This document shows positions 1 through 10,132 of a DNA stretch of 64,000 bases, one piece after another (position 1 is the first letter of the stretch; every line of letters starts with the position of its first letter). The position numbers were made by a program, and so were the translations under genes. Under the pieces are notes generated by a model that saw only the letters and a list, made by a program, of their open reading frames with translations, searched no databases and was not told the DNA's origin. This DNA comes from Paraburkholderia solisilvae (GTDB lineage Bacteria > Pseudomonadota > Gammaproteobacteria > Burkholderiales > Burkholderiaceae): positions 1-64,000 of the forward strand of contig NZ_CADIKF010000017.1 in the NCBI RefSeq assembly GCF_902859875.1. Reading direction: 5' to 3'.

Positions 1-974
1 CGCTCGACGCGGCGACCGCGCCGGCGGCGCCGGACATGGCCGACGTGATCGGGCAGCGCGGCGCGCGCCGTGCGCTCGAAGTCGCCGCGGCCGGCGGCCA
101 TCATGTGCTGATGGTCGGGCCGCCCGGCGCCGGCAAATCGATGCTGGCGACCCGCCTGCCCGGCCTGCTGCCACCAATGACCGACGACGAGGCGTTGACC
201 TCGGCCGCGCTGCTCTCGGCGAGCATGTGCGGTTTCTCGCCGGCTCAGTGGCGCCAAAGGCCGTTTCGCGCGCCGCACCACTCGTCGAGCGCGGCCGCGC
301 TGGTGGGCGGCCACAATCCGCCGCGCCCCGGCGAAATCACGCTGGCGCACCTTGGCGTGCTGTTTCTCGACGAATTGCCCGAGTTCGACCGGCACGTGCT
401 CGAGACGCTGCGCGAACCGCTCGAGGCCGGGCGGATCACCATTTCCCGCGCCGCGTGGCAAGCCGACTTTCCGGCTGCCTGCCAGTTGATCGCCGCGATG
501 AACCCGTGTCCGTGCGGCTGGCGAGGCGATCCGAACGGCCGCTGCCGGTGCACGCCGGAAATCGCGGGGAGGTATCTGCGCAAACTATCCGGACCGTTGC
601 TCGACCGCATCGATATCCAGATCGAGATTCCCGCGCTTTCGCCCGCTGAGCTTTCGGCACGCGCGGCGGAAAGCGGCGAACCGAGCACGACTATCGCCGC
701 GCGCGTCCAGCGGGCGCGCGAGCGTCAATTCGCGCGGCAAGGCAAGACGAACCGGGAGCTGGACGGACGCGAGGTCGACGAGGTGTGCCGGCCGGATAAC
801 GCAGGCGAAGGCCTGTTGCGCGAGGCGGGCGAACGCTTCGGCTGGTCGGCGCGGGCCTATTACCGGGTGCTGAAAGTTGCGCGAACGATCGCGGATCTTG
901 CCGGCGTCGACACGCCAAATACAACCCAGATAGCGGAAGCGGTGCAGTACCGGCGGGTGTTCGCAAACGCTTGA
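1..974 (+). CDS. comM: ComM/YifB family AAA+ ATPase, 5' end cut by window
   Basis: This is the C-terminal two thirds of a ComM/YifB (magnesium-chelatase-like) ATPase. The frame is already open at base 3 and has no start codon before an internal Met at 36, so the gene begins outside the window. Visible motifs are a Walker A GPPGAGKS, a Walker B-like LFLDELPEF, the family signature AAMNPCPCG with a nearby Cys cluster (CGWRGDPNGRCRC), and an arginine-finger-type LDRIDI. ComM homologues are hexameric helicases that extend branch migration during integration of transforming DNA; that role is known from other bacteria and is inferred here. The gene ends at TGA 972-974 and is followed by a long intergenic stretch. 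Confidence 0.93.
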   Translation, partial: LDAATAPAAPDMADVIGQRGARRALEVAAAGGHHVLMVGPPGAGKSMLATRLPGLLPPMTDDEALTSAALLSASMCGFSPAQWRQRPFRAPHHSSSAAALVGGHNPPRPGEITLAHLGVLFLDELPEFDRHVLETLREPLEAGRITISRAAWQADFPAACQLIAAMNPCPCGWRGDPNGRCRCTPEIAGRYLRKLSGPLLDRIDIQIEIPALSPAELSARAAESGEPSTTIAARVQRARERQFARQGKTNRELDGREVDEVCRPDNAGEGLLREAGERFGWSARAYYRVLKVARTIADLAGVDTPNTTQIAEAVQYRRVFANA

Positions 975-1309
975 TCTCAGCAAAATAAGCGTGTCAAGAC
1001 TTGACTTATACACACAAAGCAGGCCTCGACAGATTTTGATACAACTGAAAGGTACTTGTGAGGCCTGCGTTAAAGTCCTTTGATTTTGTTGAGATTTTCG
1101 CTGTGCCAAGAATCAGGGCAAAATAACCTCAGGCCCGCTGGACGGGCTTTTGCGGGCCACCACAGGGAGTTTTCAACAAAGATATCCACAGGTCCTGTGG
1201 GTAACCGAAAAATCTCTGAGAAATCCGCCCACTAGCGCCTTTAGCTACGAAGGAACTTTCACTTCGAATCGCACTACACGGTTCGTCGAAGGCGGACGTT
1301 TTACCGGTC
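975..1309. other. intergenic region with a 9-bp inverted repeat
   Basis: No gene is supported here. It holds a perfect 9-bp inverted repeat (GCAGGCCTC at 1019-1027, GAGGCCTGC at 1060-1068) with a 32-base spacer, and a shorter GGCCCGC/GCGGGCC pair near 1135-1157. Neither is followed by a T run, so neither is a standard intrinsic terminator. Base composition is noticeably more AT-rich than the flanking genes. Confidence 0.6.
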
Positions 1310-2005
1310 TTAATACAGTTTGAACGACTGGAAGAATTGATCTAGCTGCTCCGGCGGTAGCTCCTGCTTGCCGATTACCGCCGCCTGATAGACGTGCCGT
1401 CCCTTCGCGACAAGGCGTGCGTGCATGATCCGCGGCTCCTTTTTCGGGCCCGCGGCGCCGCTGAACGTCACTTCGAGGCCTTCGACGTCCCCGCCCGCGG
1501 CAAGCGGCACCGGCGTCGCGTGGGCGTCAGGTGCGGCGCCGAGATTGCGTGCAAGGCCGTTACGCAGGAAGTCGAGCGCCTCGCGCTGCGTCTGCGGATC
1601 GTCGTTCGGCAGCATCACCGTGCCGACCGCGAATACCGTATCGCCGGCTTCGGCGATCTGCATCGCCATCCGCATCGGCTTGCCGTCGATGTCGATCTGC
1701 CGCTCATCGAGGCTCGGCTTCGCCGGCAGGTCGACGGTGTAGCCGTTGTCGTTGTTCATGATCGTGCGCCAGTCGTAAGTCGGCGAACACGCGGCGAGCG
1801 ACGCGGCGCACACCCATAGCCATGCCCATACGCCTCGCGCACGATACGGCGCAAACCGGCTTGACCGGCTGATCGCGCTTGCCGGCGCGGCGCAGCCGGC
1901 AAGCGCCGCTGGGGCTTCGATATCGGGAGTACGGCGAAAGAAGCTGCGAAGGAAGCTGCGGAGTGAGCCGCAAAGCGAAAGCGAACGGAAATCGACACGA
2001 AACAT
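1310..2005 (-). CDS. putative lipoprotein, function unknown
   Basis: The encoded protein has a hydrophobic stretch ending in the lipobox-like sequence SLAAC, followed by a soluble domain of about 155 residues that starts SPTYDWRTI. This suggests an outer- or inner-membrane lipoprotein facing the periplasm. I do not recognise a named family. The start is uncertain: the ATG at 2005 gives 231 residues but puts more than 70 residues ahead of the lipobox Cys, which is long for a lipoprotein signal, so a later non-ATG start is possible. The gene is divergent from the TlpA-like gene that starts at 2190. The interval between them holds a TACAAT -10 element on the other strand. Confidence 0.7.
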   Translation of the reverse strand: MFRVDFRSLSLCGSLRSFLRSFFRRTPDIEAPAALAGCAAPASAISRSSRFAPYRARGVWAWLWVCAASLAACSPTYDWRTIMNNDNGYTVDLPAKPSLDERQIDIDGKPMRMAMQIAEAGDTVFAVGTVMLPNDDPQTQREALDFLRNGLARNLGAAPDAHATPVPLAAGGDVEGLEVTFSGAAGPKKEPRIMHARLVAKGRHVYQAAVIGKQELPPEQLDQFFQSFKLY

Positions 2006-2085
2006 GAATGACAGGACAGTCGGAATTGCGCTGAAAACGCCATTATCCGCCAGCACGCACGCCGCTGCCGGCCGGTTCCGATTGA

Positions 2086-2094
2086 GGCTACAAT
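2086..2094 (+). promoter_or_regulatory. GGCTACAAT element, candidate -10 for the TlpA gene
   Basis: GGCTACAAT contains TACAAT, a good match to the sigma-70 -10 hexamer, 95 bases before the ATG at 2190. The same nine bases recur just upstream of birA and of metH in this window. No convincing -35 hexamer lies at the usual distance. Confidence 0.45.
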
Positions 2095-2189
2095 GGCTGC
2101 CGCAGCACACGCGAGCAAGTGAGCCCGCCCACGCGAGCAACGCGAGCCTGCCGCTTTCGCGCACACGGTGCGCCCCAGAGGTCCGATCC

Positions 2190-2714
2190 ATGAGTCAAGA
2201 TACAGTTTCCCGGCGCGCGAGCCCGATTCGCTATATCGCGATGGCGGTGGTCGCCGGCGCAATCGCCTTCGCGGGCTATTTCGCTTTCGGCAGCCAGCAG
2301 CACGCGCCCGACGCCACCTTCACGCTCCTTTCCGGTCAGAAGATCTCGACTGCCGATCTCAAAGGCAAGGTCTATCTGGTGAACTTCTGGGCGACGAGCT
2401 GCGACACCTGCATGAAGGAAATGCCGCAGATGGTCGACACGTATAACCGCTTCAAGGGCAAAGGACTCGAATTCATCGCCGTCGCGATGCCTTACGACGC
2501 GCCGATGTACGTGAGCAACTACACCGAAACGCGCCGCCTGCCGTTCAAGGTCGCGATGGACGACGGGTCCGCCGCGAAGCAGTTCGGCAATGTGGAGCTC
2601 ACGCCGACCACGTTCGTCATCGGTCGCGATGGCAAGATTCTGAAGCGCTACGTCGGTGAACCGAGCTTCCAGGAACTCGACGCGTTGCTCGATAAGGAAC
2701 TCGGCTCAGTCTGA
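2190..2714 (+). CDS. TlpA-like membrane-anchored thioredoxin (disulfide reductase)
   Basis: This 174-residue protein has an N-terminal membrane anchor (about residues 13-33) followed by a thioredoxin fold with the active site CDTC (Cys71 and Cys74) and the cis-Pro segment LTPTTFVI. The layout is that of TlpA/ResA/CcmG-type periplasmic thiol-disulfide oxidoreductases, which reduce client proteins such as cytochrome c or copper-site assembly factors. The client here cannot be told from the sequence. The ATG at 2190 was preferred because the anchor then sits at the N terminus; the open frame extends further upstream without a membrane-targeting sequence. A strong terminator follows 30 bases after the stop. 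Confidence 0.88.
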   Translation: MSQDTVSRRASPIRYIAMAVVAGAIAFAGYFAFGSQQHAPDATFTLLSGQKISTADLKGKVYLVNFWATSCDTCMKEMPQMVDTYNRFKGKGLEFIAVAMPYDAPMYVSNYTETRRLPFKVAMDDGSAAKQFGNVELTPTTFVIGRDGKILKRYVGEPSFQELDALLDKELGSV

Positions 2715-2744
2715 GCCGTCATTACGCAGCAAGTTTTTGCAATA

Positions 2745-2772
2745 GGCCCGCGCATCGAGCGCGGGCCTTTTT
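2745..2772 (+). terminator. Rho-independent terminator after the TlpA gene
   Basis: A perfect 9-bp stem GGCCCGCGC (2745-2753) / GCGCGGGCC (2759-2767) closes a five-base loop and is followed by TTTTT at 2768-2772. The tandem repeat begins directly in the T run. Confidence 0.92.
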
Positions 2773-2922
2773 GTTGTGCGCTTTGTTGTGCGCTTTGTTG
2801 TGCGCTTTGTTGTGCGCTTTGTTGTGCGCTTTGTTGTGCGCTTTGTTGTGCGCCTTGTTGTGCGCCTTGTTGTGCGCCTTGTTGTGCGCCTTGTTGTGCG
2901 CTTTGTTGTGCGCTTTGTTGTG
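2771..2922. repeat. 12-bp tandem repeat, about 12.7 copies
   Basis: The unit TTGTTGTGCGCT repeats without interruption. Copies around 2848-2895 carry GCGCC in place of GCGCT, which shows internal homogenisation of a variant. The period is a multiple of three, so all frames stay open through the array and spurious reading frames appear on both strands. It sits between the terminator and the aspzincin gene and does not look coding. Confidence 0.95.
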
Positions 2923-3206
2923 CCCTCGTGTGCGCCCGTCCGCAGGTTGCGCACTGCAAACACAGCGTCGCATTCACCTCCCGTCTTTCCACGTCCTCCA
3001 TCCCGGCGGCGCACGCGCCGATATCTGACCGCTCCTGACGCCGTTTGATGTGCGATCCCGGTATGTCACGCCGCCCGCAACCCGATGCTTAAATCGTTCG
3101 GCGCGTGCACTTCAGTCGAGCGCCGGTCTGCACAACGGCAGTTCGTTGTGCATGCATCGATCTATCAGCTCGCACCGCGAATCGCTACATCAGAGACGGG
3201 AGCCTC

Positions 3207-4868
3207 ATGAGAATCAGTGACTATAGCAACACGTATGCGCGCGAAGGAGCGCCGGACCAGATGCCGCCACTGCTTGCGCTTGCGCCTGCGTCGCAACCGC
3301 AGACAGGTCTGTATCCACCGGCTCAACAGGCGGATCCGGATATTCAGACAGGGCGGCCCGCATCGAACGTCAATGCGACGCCGTACGGTATCGGCAACAC
3401 GCCTCTCACGCGAAGCAACAACGGTAACGACGCCGACCGTATACCGACGTGGAACGCCACCCAGCCGCCGCGGCCGGAAGAACCCGGCGCGGCCAGCCGT
3501 CCCGGAAATTCGATCGACGACGCGAACGGCAACCACGTTCGCGATCGCTGGGACGACAGCGGCGCGCACATCCGGGATTCGTGGAACGACCGGAACGGCA
3601 TGCGCGCCCACGAGATGTGGGACACGGATGGCACGCACGTACGTGATGCATGGAACGAAAAGACCGGACAGCACGCCCGCGATACGTGGGCATCGAACGG
3701 AGCGCACGTGCGCGACGGGTGGGATGAGCAGGGCAACCATCTGCAGGAGGTATGGAGCGCACAAGGCCAATACCTGCGCAACGCATGGAACGAGCTGACG
3801 GCACGTGTGCAGGACATGCTCAAGCGCAAACACGACGGCGAGGACAACCCGGCAAGCAATCGGAACAAGCCGGGCGATCCCGCGCCCGGTTCACCCATCG
3901 ATGTTCAGACCCAGCCTGGTACGGGGCAGGGCGACGCAGACTCGCGCCAGCCCGGCGCAGGTGATCGACACGCGCCCCCCGCGGACACGACAACCTCCGA
4001 CTGGCGCCCGGTCGGCGATGGTCGATATGGCCGCGGCGCGGGCCCGGCAGGCCGCGTGGCCGGTCGCGGCGATGACGGTGATGGTGACGACGATGCGGCG
4101 GGCCCGACGGGCGGTGACGGCGACGGCGCGGCAGGGCCGACAGGCGACGATGGCGGCGGCTCAGCAGGCCCAACAGGCGGCGACGGCGGCGGCTCGGCAG
4201 GCCCAACAGGCGGCGGTGATGGCGGCTCAGCAGATCCAACAGGCGGCGATGGCGGCGGCGACGGCGGCTCAGCAGGCCCGACGGGCGGCGCAGGCAATGC
4301 ACGCCCCAGGCGAAACACAGGCCCCTCCGGGAACACGGCCGCTCCCGATCCGGAAATGCGCGGCGCCGCGTCCCAGTTTTCGCAAGCGCAGTTAAACCGC
4401 CTGAATAGCGCGAGCCACAACCTGATACACATCCTGGATCGCGCACTTGACAGGCTCGACAAATACGGCGCGAACGACCCTGAGCTCAAGCAGTGGTTCG
4501 GCGCGAACGCAAACCCTGACCAGATCAGGCAGACCCTGATGAAGATGCGGCAAACACTTGCCTCCGGGGACTATAAGTTCGCCCTCGATCCGCCGGCTCC
4601 CGGTAACTGGGAAATGGCGCACGTGTTCCCCAACGACCGGTCACACACGATCCACGTACGGCCGCACATGCTGGATCCGGTATTCGGCAAGAACACGCCG
4701 GAGATCACGCTGGCCCATGAGCTGAGCCATTTCGACGACATCGGCGGTACTCGCGATCACATTTACGGCGACCGGAACGCGCTGACGCTCGCCCGAACCA
4801 ACAGCGCGACCGCCATGAACAACGCCGAAAACTACGGCATGTTTATCCGGCAAGTGACGTCGGCATAA
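3207..4868 (+). CDS. repeat-containing aspzincin (M35-type) metallopeptidase, candidate secreted effector
   Basis: The 553-residue protein has four parts. Residues 1-100 are Ser/Pro/Gln/Asn-rich with no signal peptide. Residues about 104-197 contain eight Trp residues spaced 11 or 12 apart (115, 126, 138, 149, 161, 172, 183, 194) in repeats of the form W-x3-G-x-H-[VI]-R-D. Residues about 300-400 are a Gly/Asp-rich low-complexity linker with repeated AGPTGG units. The C-terminal ~140 residues are a zinc peptidase domain: HELSH (504-508), then GTRDHIYG (514-521), which fits the aspzincin pattern HExxH plus GTxDxxYG, then NAENY (539-543). This matches the lysine-specific metallo-endopeptidase family. 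The ATG at 3207 was chosen because it follows GGGAG. Lack of a signal peptide and an effector-like N terminus suggest non-Sec export, possibly by the type III system at 46,972-64,000; that link is inference. Confidence 0.85.
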   Translation: MRISDYSNTYAREGAPDQMPPLLALAPASQPQTGLYPPAQQADPDIQTGRPASNVNATPYGIGNTPLTRSNNGNDADRIPTWNATQPPRPEEPGAASRPGNSIDDANGNHVRDRWDDSGAHIRDSWNDRNGMRAHEMWDTDGTHVRDAWNEKTGQHARDTWASNGAHVRDGWDEQGNHLQEVWSAQGQYLRNAWNELTARVQDMLKRKHDGEDNPASNRNKPGDPAPGSPIDVQTQPGTGQGDADSRQPGAGDRHAPPADTTTSDWRPVGDGRYGRGAGPAGRVAGRGDDGDGDDDAAGPTGGDGDGAAGPTGDDGGGSAGPTGGDGGGSAGPTGGGDGGSADPTGGDGGGDGGSAGPTGGAGNARPRRNTGPSGNTAAPDPEMRGAASQFSQAQLNRLNSASHNLIHILDRALDRLDKYGANDPELKQWFGANANPDQIRQTLMKMRQTLASGDYKFALDPPAPGNWEMAHVFPNDRSHTIHVRPHMLDPVFGKNTPEITLAHELSHFDDIGGTRDHIYGDRNALTLARTNSATAMNNAENYGMFIRQVTSA

Positions 4869-4974
4869 CGAGACCTGCGTGGCAGGCGCTTCGCCGCAAG
4901 CGAGCGGTGCTGGACGCAGGATCGCCACGTCATTCATGGACCGGCCGAAGGCCAATGGCCGGCCCTTGCCAACG

Positions 4975-6336
<1,362 letters not shown>

Positions 6337-6342
6337 ATGAAT

Positions 6343-8403
6343 TCAGGTTCCCGCCGCGAGCGGGTCGCCGATCGGCACGCGCGCGCGACGCAGCGTCAGC
6401 GCAAACACCGCGCCGCCGTCCGGCGCATTGCGCGCGGCGAGCGAGCCGCCGCAGTCGCGCGCGATCGACGACGAAATCGCAAGGCCGAGGCCGAGCCCCT
6501 GTCCCATCTCTTTCGTCGTGAAGAACGGTTCGAACAGCCGCGGCAATACATCGGCTGGAATGCCCGGCCCGTTGTCGCACACGGCGATGGTCAGCGTCGC
6601 GTCGGAGGCTTCCATATCGATTGCGATCCGCGACGCGGGCACGTCGGCCACCGCATCGAGCGCATTGCCGAGCAGATTGATCAACACCTGCTCGAGACGC
6701 AGATCGTCGCACGCCACCATCAGTTCCCGATGCTCGGCCTCGACGTCGAAGCGCTCGCGGACCGGTTGCGCGGCGCTCGCATCGATCAGCGACACCTCGA
6801 CCGTCACACCTTGCAAGCGCTTTTGCAGCAGCGCGAGCACGTTATGCAACGCGCGCGCGACCGGCGAGCGCACATTACGCGGCCGCGCGCGGCCGACAAA
6901 AAGCTTTAGCTGATTGGTGATCTTGCCCATGCGCTCAGTCAGCGCGGCAATCGCCTCGAGGTTCTCATGCGCGGCCGCCTGGTCGCCGCGCTCGAGCAAT
7001 ACGCGCGTGTTGTCCGAGAAGCTGCGCAAGGCGGCGAGCGGCTGGTTGAGCTCGTGCGTGATGCCCGCCGCCATCTGTCCGAGCGCGGCAAGCTTGCTCG
7101 CCTGGATCAGTTCATCGTGTGCGGCGCGCAACTCCTGTTCGGCGCGCGCGCGTTCGCGCACTTCGTTTTTCAACTGCTCATTGGCTTGCGACAGGTCCGC
7201 GGTGCGCTCGGCAACGCGCTGGTTCAGCTCCGCATACGCCTTTTGCAGCAGCGCCCGGCTGCGCATCACTTCGCGTACGCGCGCGCGGCGCATGCGCCAG
7301 TAAAACAGCAGCAGGCATACCGACACATAGCCGAAGCCGGTCACGATCGTCGCATAACGCGCGTTCGCATTCACCGGATCGACCGGCGACATCGTGATCA
7401 GATGCCAGTCCGGTTCGCCGAGCGCGCGGTTCGACGCGAGATAACGCGGCGCGTAGCGCCCGCCGCCGATGCGCACGATCTGCGCGTGGCCGCTCAGCGT
7501 GCGTTCAATGGTCATCGGCAGCGGCGCGATCGATTGCTGCGCGTACTGGCGCGTTTGCCGGATCGACTCGATCACGTCATTGGAAAGCGGCCGCACCGTG
7601 TGGTACTTCCACGCCGGCACCGACGACAGAAAGATCACGCCGTGATCGTCGGTGACGATGAGCGGCTCGGACGCATCCGCGCCCTGCAACCACTCGAGAT
7701 TGAGTTTGACGACCGCCACGCCGACGATCTTGCCGTCGCGCAACACCGGTTGCGAGATGAAATAGCCGGGATCGTGCGAGGTCGTGCCGATGCCGAAGAA
7801 ACGCCCGACGTGGCCACGCACCGCGTCGATAAAGTACGGCCGGAACAGGTACTCGACGCCGACAAAGCTGTCCGAATCGAGCCAGTTGCTGGCCGCGACG
7901 CAGATGCCGTCCGCCTTGATGATGTAGGTGACGTTCGCGCGCGCCTGGCGGTTCAGGTCTTCGAGATAGCGGTTCGCACGTTCGACGTTGGCCGGATTCG
8001 GCGCTACCACGACGTCTTGCACGATCGGGTGTTCGGCCAGCAGATACGGCAGCGACTCGTAGCGTTCGAGCGTGCTTCTGAGCGCGCTCGTCGTACGGTC
8101 GGCACGCACCGCCGCGTTCAGCCGCAGCGTTTCGATGCCGCGCTGCCAGCTGATCGACCACGTGAGCCCACACGCCGCCGCAAGCCCGGCGACGAGCGCG
8201 AAGAAAACGAGCAGGCGGCGAGTCACGATGGCGAAGTCCGATCCGGAGTCGGGTTGGTCGGATTCGCCTATTGTGTCACATTGCGCGGCGTCGGCTGCGT
8301 GCCGCGCCGCGTGATATAGGTGGTCTCCCCGCCCCCGCGCAGCATGTGTTTGCCACTCGGTCGCAGGCGGCGCCGCCGTGCGTTGCGGCGCCGTTGTTTC
8401 CAT
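6343..8403 (-). CDS. dctB: DctB-like sensor histidine kinase
   Basis: This membrane sensor kinase has a first transmembrane helix near LLVFFALVAGLAAACGLTW, a periplasmic sensor region of about 270 residues (the double-Cache type is typical of DctB), a second helix near FGYVSVCLLLFYW, a coiled coil, the H-box MAAGITHELNQPLAALRSF and the ATPase motifs NLLGNALDA, CDNGPGIP and GLGLGLAISSSI. DctB senses succinate, fumarate or malate and phosphorylates DctD. The ATG at 8403 gives 686 residues with a cytoplasmic N-terminal tail of about 60 residues that is longer than usual; a later start would give a more typical length. It begins four bases after the dctA stop, which supports a dctA-dctB-dctD operon. 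Confidence 0.92.
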   Translation of the reverse strand: METTAPQRTAAPPATEWQTHAARGRGDHLYHAARHAADAAQCDTIGESDQPDSGSDFAIVTRRLLVFFALVAGLAAACGLTWSISWQRGIETLRLNAAVRADRTTSALRSTLERYESLPYLLAEHPIVQDVVVAPNPANVERANRYLEDLNRQARANVTYIIKADGICVAASNWLDSDSFVGVEYLFRPYFIDAVRGHVGRFFGIGTTSHDPGYFISQPVLRDGKIVGVAVVKLNLEWLQGADASEPLIVTDDHGVIFLSSVPAWKYHTVRPLSNDVIESIRQTRQYAQQSIAPLPMTIERTLSGHAQIVRIGGGRYAPRYLASNRALGEPDWHLITMSPVDPVNANARYATIVTGFGYVSVCLLLFYWRMRRARVREVMRSRALLQKAYAELNQRVAERTADLSQANEQLKNEVRERARAEQELRAAHDELIQASKLAALGQMAAGITHELNQPLAALRSFSDNTRVLLERGDQAAAHENLEAIAALTERMGKITNQLKLFVGRARPRNVRSPVARALHNVLALLQKRLQGVTVEVSLIDASAAQPVRERFDVEAEHRELMVACDDLRLEQVLINLLGNALDAVADVPASRIAIDMEASDATLTIAVCDNGPGIPADVLPRLFEPFFTTKEMGQGLGLGLAISSSIARDCGGSLAARNAPDGGAVFALTLRRARVPIGDPLAAGT

Positions 8404-8407
8404 TTGC

Positions 8408-9688
8408 CTAGACTTCAGCGGTTTCGCTGACCGACACGTCGCGCCGCATGACCGCGCGCAGCTTCGAGCGATCGAGTTCGCGCTCCCACGCCGACACCAC
8501 CACCGTCGCAACGCCATTGCCGACAATGTTCGTCAGCGCACGGCATTCGCTCATGAAGCGGTCGATACCGAGGATCAGCACCATGCCCGACAGCGGAATG
8601 GTCGGCACCACCGCCAGCGTCGCGGCGAGCGTGATGAAGCCTGCGCCGGTCACTCCGCTTGCGCCCTTCGACGTCAGCATCGTCACCGCCAGCAGCGTCA
8701 GTTGCTGCGTCAGCGTGAGGTCGGTATTGGTGGCCTGCGCGATAAAGAGCACCGCCATCGTCATATAGATGTTGGTGCCGTCGAGATTGAACGAGTAACC
8801 GGTCGGCACCACGAGACCCACCACCGAGCGCGAGCAGCCCAGCTTCTCGAGCTTCAGCATCAGTTGCGGCAGCGCTGCTTCCGACGAGCTCGTGCCGAGC
8901 ACGATCAGCATCTCTTCCTTGATATACGCCACGAAGCGCAGGATGTTGAAGCCGACCGCGCGCGCGATGATGCCAAGCACGACCACCACGAACACGATCG
9001 AGGTCAGATAGAACGTGCCGATCAGTTTCAGCAGCGGCAGCAGCGAGCCGATACCGTACTTGCCGATGGTGAAGGCCATCGCGCCGAATGCGCCGATCGG
9101 CGCGAGCTTCGTGATGATCTTGACGATGCCGAACAGCACGCCCGAGATGCCTTCGATAAAGTCGGTGACGACCTTGCCGCGCTCGCCGATCGTCGCGAGC
9201 ACGCTGCCGAACAGCAGCGCGACCAGCAGGATCTGCAGGATTTCGCCCTGCGCGAACGCCGACGAGATCGTGTCCGGAATGATGTGCATCAGGAAGTCGA
9301 CGGTCGTCTGGCCATGCGCCTTCGCGGCATAGGACGCGACTGCCTTGCCATCGAGCGTCGCCGGATCGATGTTGAAGCCGACGCCCGGCTTCAACACGTG
9401 CGTCGCGATCAGGCCGAGCACCAGTGCGAACGTCGACACGATTTCAAAGTACAGCAGCGCCTTGCCGCCGACGCGGCCGACTTTCTTCATGTCCTGCATG
9501 CCGGCGATGCCGGTGACGACCGTGCAGAAGATGATCGGGCCGATCACCATCTTGATCAGCTTGATGAAGCCGTCGCCAAGCGGCTTCATGTCGACGGCGA
9601 AGGCCGGCGAGAAATGTCCGAGGATGATGCCGATGACAATCGCGGCGATCACCTGGACGTAAAGGATTTTATAGAAGGGTTTCTTCAC
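8408..9688 (-). CDS. dctA: C4-dicarboxylate transport protein DctA
   Basis: This is a 426-residue dicarboxylate:cation symporter of the DAACS family. Family signatures are present: [14 protein letters not shown], the substrate-site region [18 protein letters not shown], and [20 protein letters not shown]. About eight membrane segments plus two re-entrant loops are expected. GTG at 9688 was chosen because AGGA lies six bases upstream and the protein then begins [12 protein letters not shown] as in known DctA proteins; the frame remains open to another GTG at 9715. Expression is probably driven by the sigma-54 site at 9880-9895 under DctD control. Confidence 0.95.
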   Translation of the reverse strand: MKKPFYKILYVQVIAAIVIGIILGHFSPAFAVDMKPLGDGFIKLIKMVIGPIIFCTVVTGIAGMQDMKKVGRVGGKALLYFEIVSTFALVLGLIATHVLKPGVGFNIDPATLDGKAVASYAAKAHGQTTVDFLMHIIPDTISSAFAQGEILQILLVALLFGSVLATIGERGKVVTDFIEGISGVLFGIVKIITKLAPIGAFGAMAFTIGKYGIGSLLPLLKLIGTFYLTSIVFVVVVLGIIARAVGFNILRFVAYIKEEMLIVLGTSSSEAALPQLMLKLEKLGCSRSVVGLVVPTGYSFNLDGTNIYMTMAVLFIAQATNTDLTLTQQLTLLAVTMLTSKGASGVTGAGFITLAATLAVVPTIPLSGMVLILGIDRFMSECRALTNIVGNGVATVVVSAWERELDRSKLRAVMRRDVSVSETAEV

Positions 9689-9879
9689 GATGGTTCCTGC
9701 GAGGGAGTGAGCCACTGGCTCGCCGGGCCGCGCATGCTGCGAACGAAGGTCGTACGCCTGCGCGCGACTGACAAGCCGCTACAAGACGACGATTTCAGAA
9801 GGTCCAGGACAGGAATTCAGGCATCGTTGTCTCCTTGCTTTATTTGTGAGCGGCAACGTAGCGTGCCGCGCCGATACTT

Positions 9880-9895
9880 TGCAAAGTCGATGCCA
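9880..9895 (-). promoter_or_regulatory. sigma-54 (-24/-12) promoter for dctA
   Basis: On the minus strand the sequence is TGGCAT-N5-TTGCA, differing from the TGGCAC-N5-TTGCA consensus at one position, with the invariant GG and GC at correct spacing. It lies about 190 bases before the dctA start, and the operon encodes its own sigma-54 activator. Confidence 0.75.
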
Positions 9896-9959
9896 ACGCA
9901 AGCAGTTCGACTGCGCGTTGATTTTCAAAGCTATTTTTCGCCCAGACGGGATGGGCTGT

Positions 9960-9980
9960 CCGGGTTTCCGGAAATCCGGA
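9960..9980. promoter_or_regulatory. candidate DctD upstream activating site
   Basis: Two overlapping CGG-N4-CCG half-palindromes occur here, the second being CGGAAATCCG at 9969-9978. Rhizobial DctD sites contain a very similar CGGAAATCCGC core. The position, some 65-85 bases upstream of the -24 element, suits an enhancer site. Binding is inferred. Confidence 0.5.
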
Positions 9981-10132
9981 ATCGGGATGTCGGAGATTCC
10001 AGAATGTGGGTGCAGGGTGAAACCCTAAGCGCGCGCGGGCTGTCGGGACTGTTCGCGCTGTCTCTTTCGGGTATCTGCGGACGCAAGCCTGGACCCAGGA
10101 GCATCGCGACGCAACGGTGCGCTCGACCGGAT

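Noticed and set aside
2776..3048. Open frames on both strands through the 12-bp repeat
   Set aside because: The repeat period is a multiple of three and has no stop in any frame, so these frames are by-products with no start context or domain.
3097..3145. HrpII-like TTCG pair upstream of the aspzincin gene
   Set aside because: The two TTCG tetramers are 41 bases apart, not 16, so this is not a proper box.
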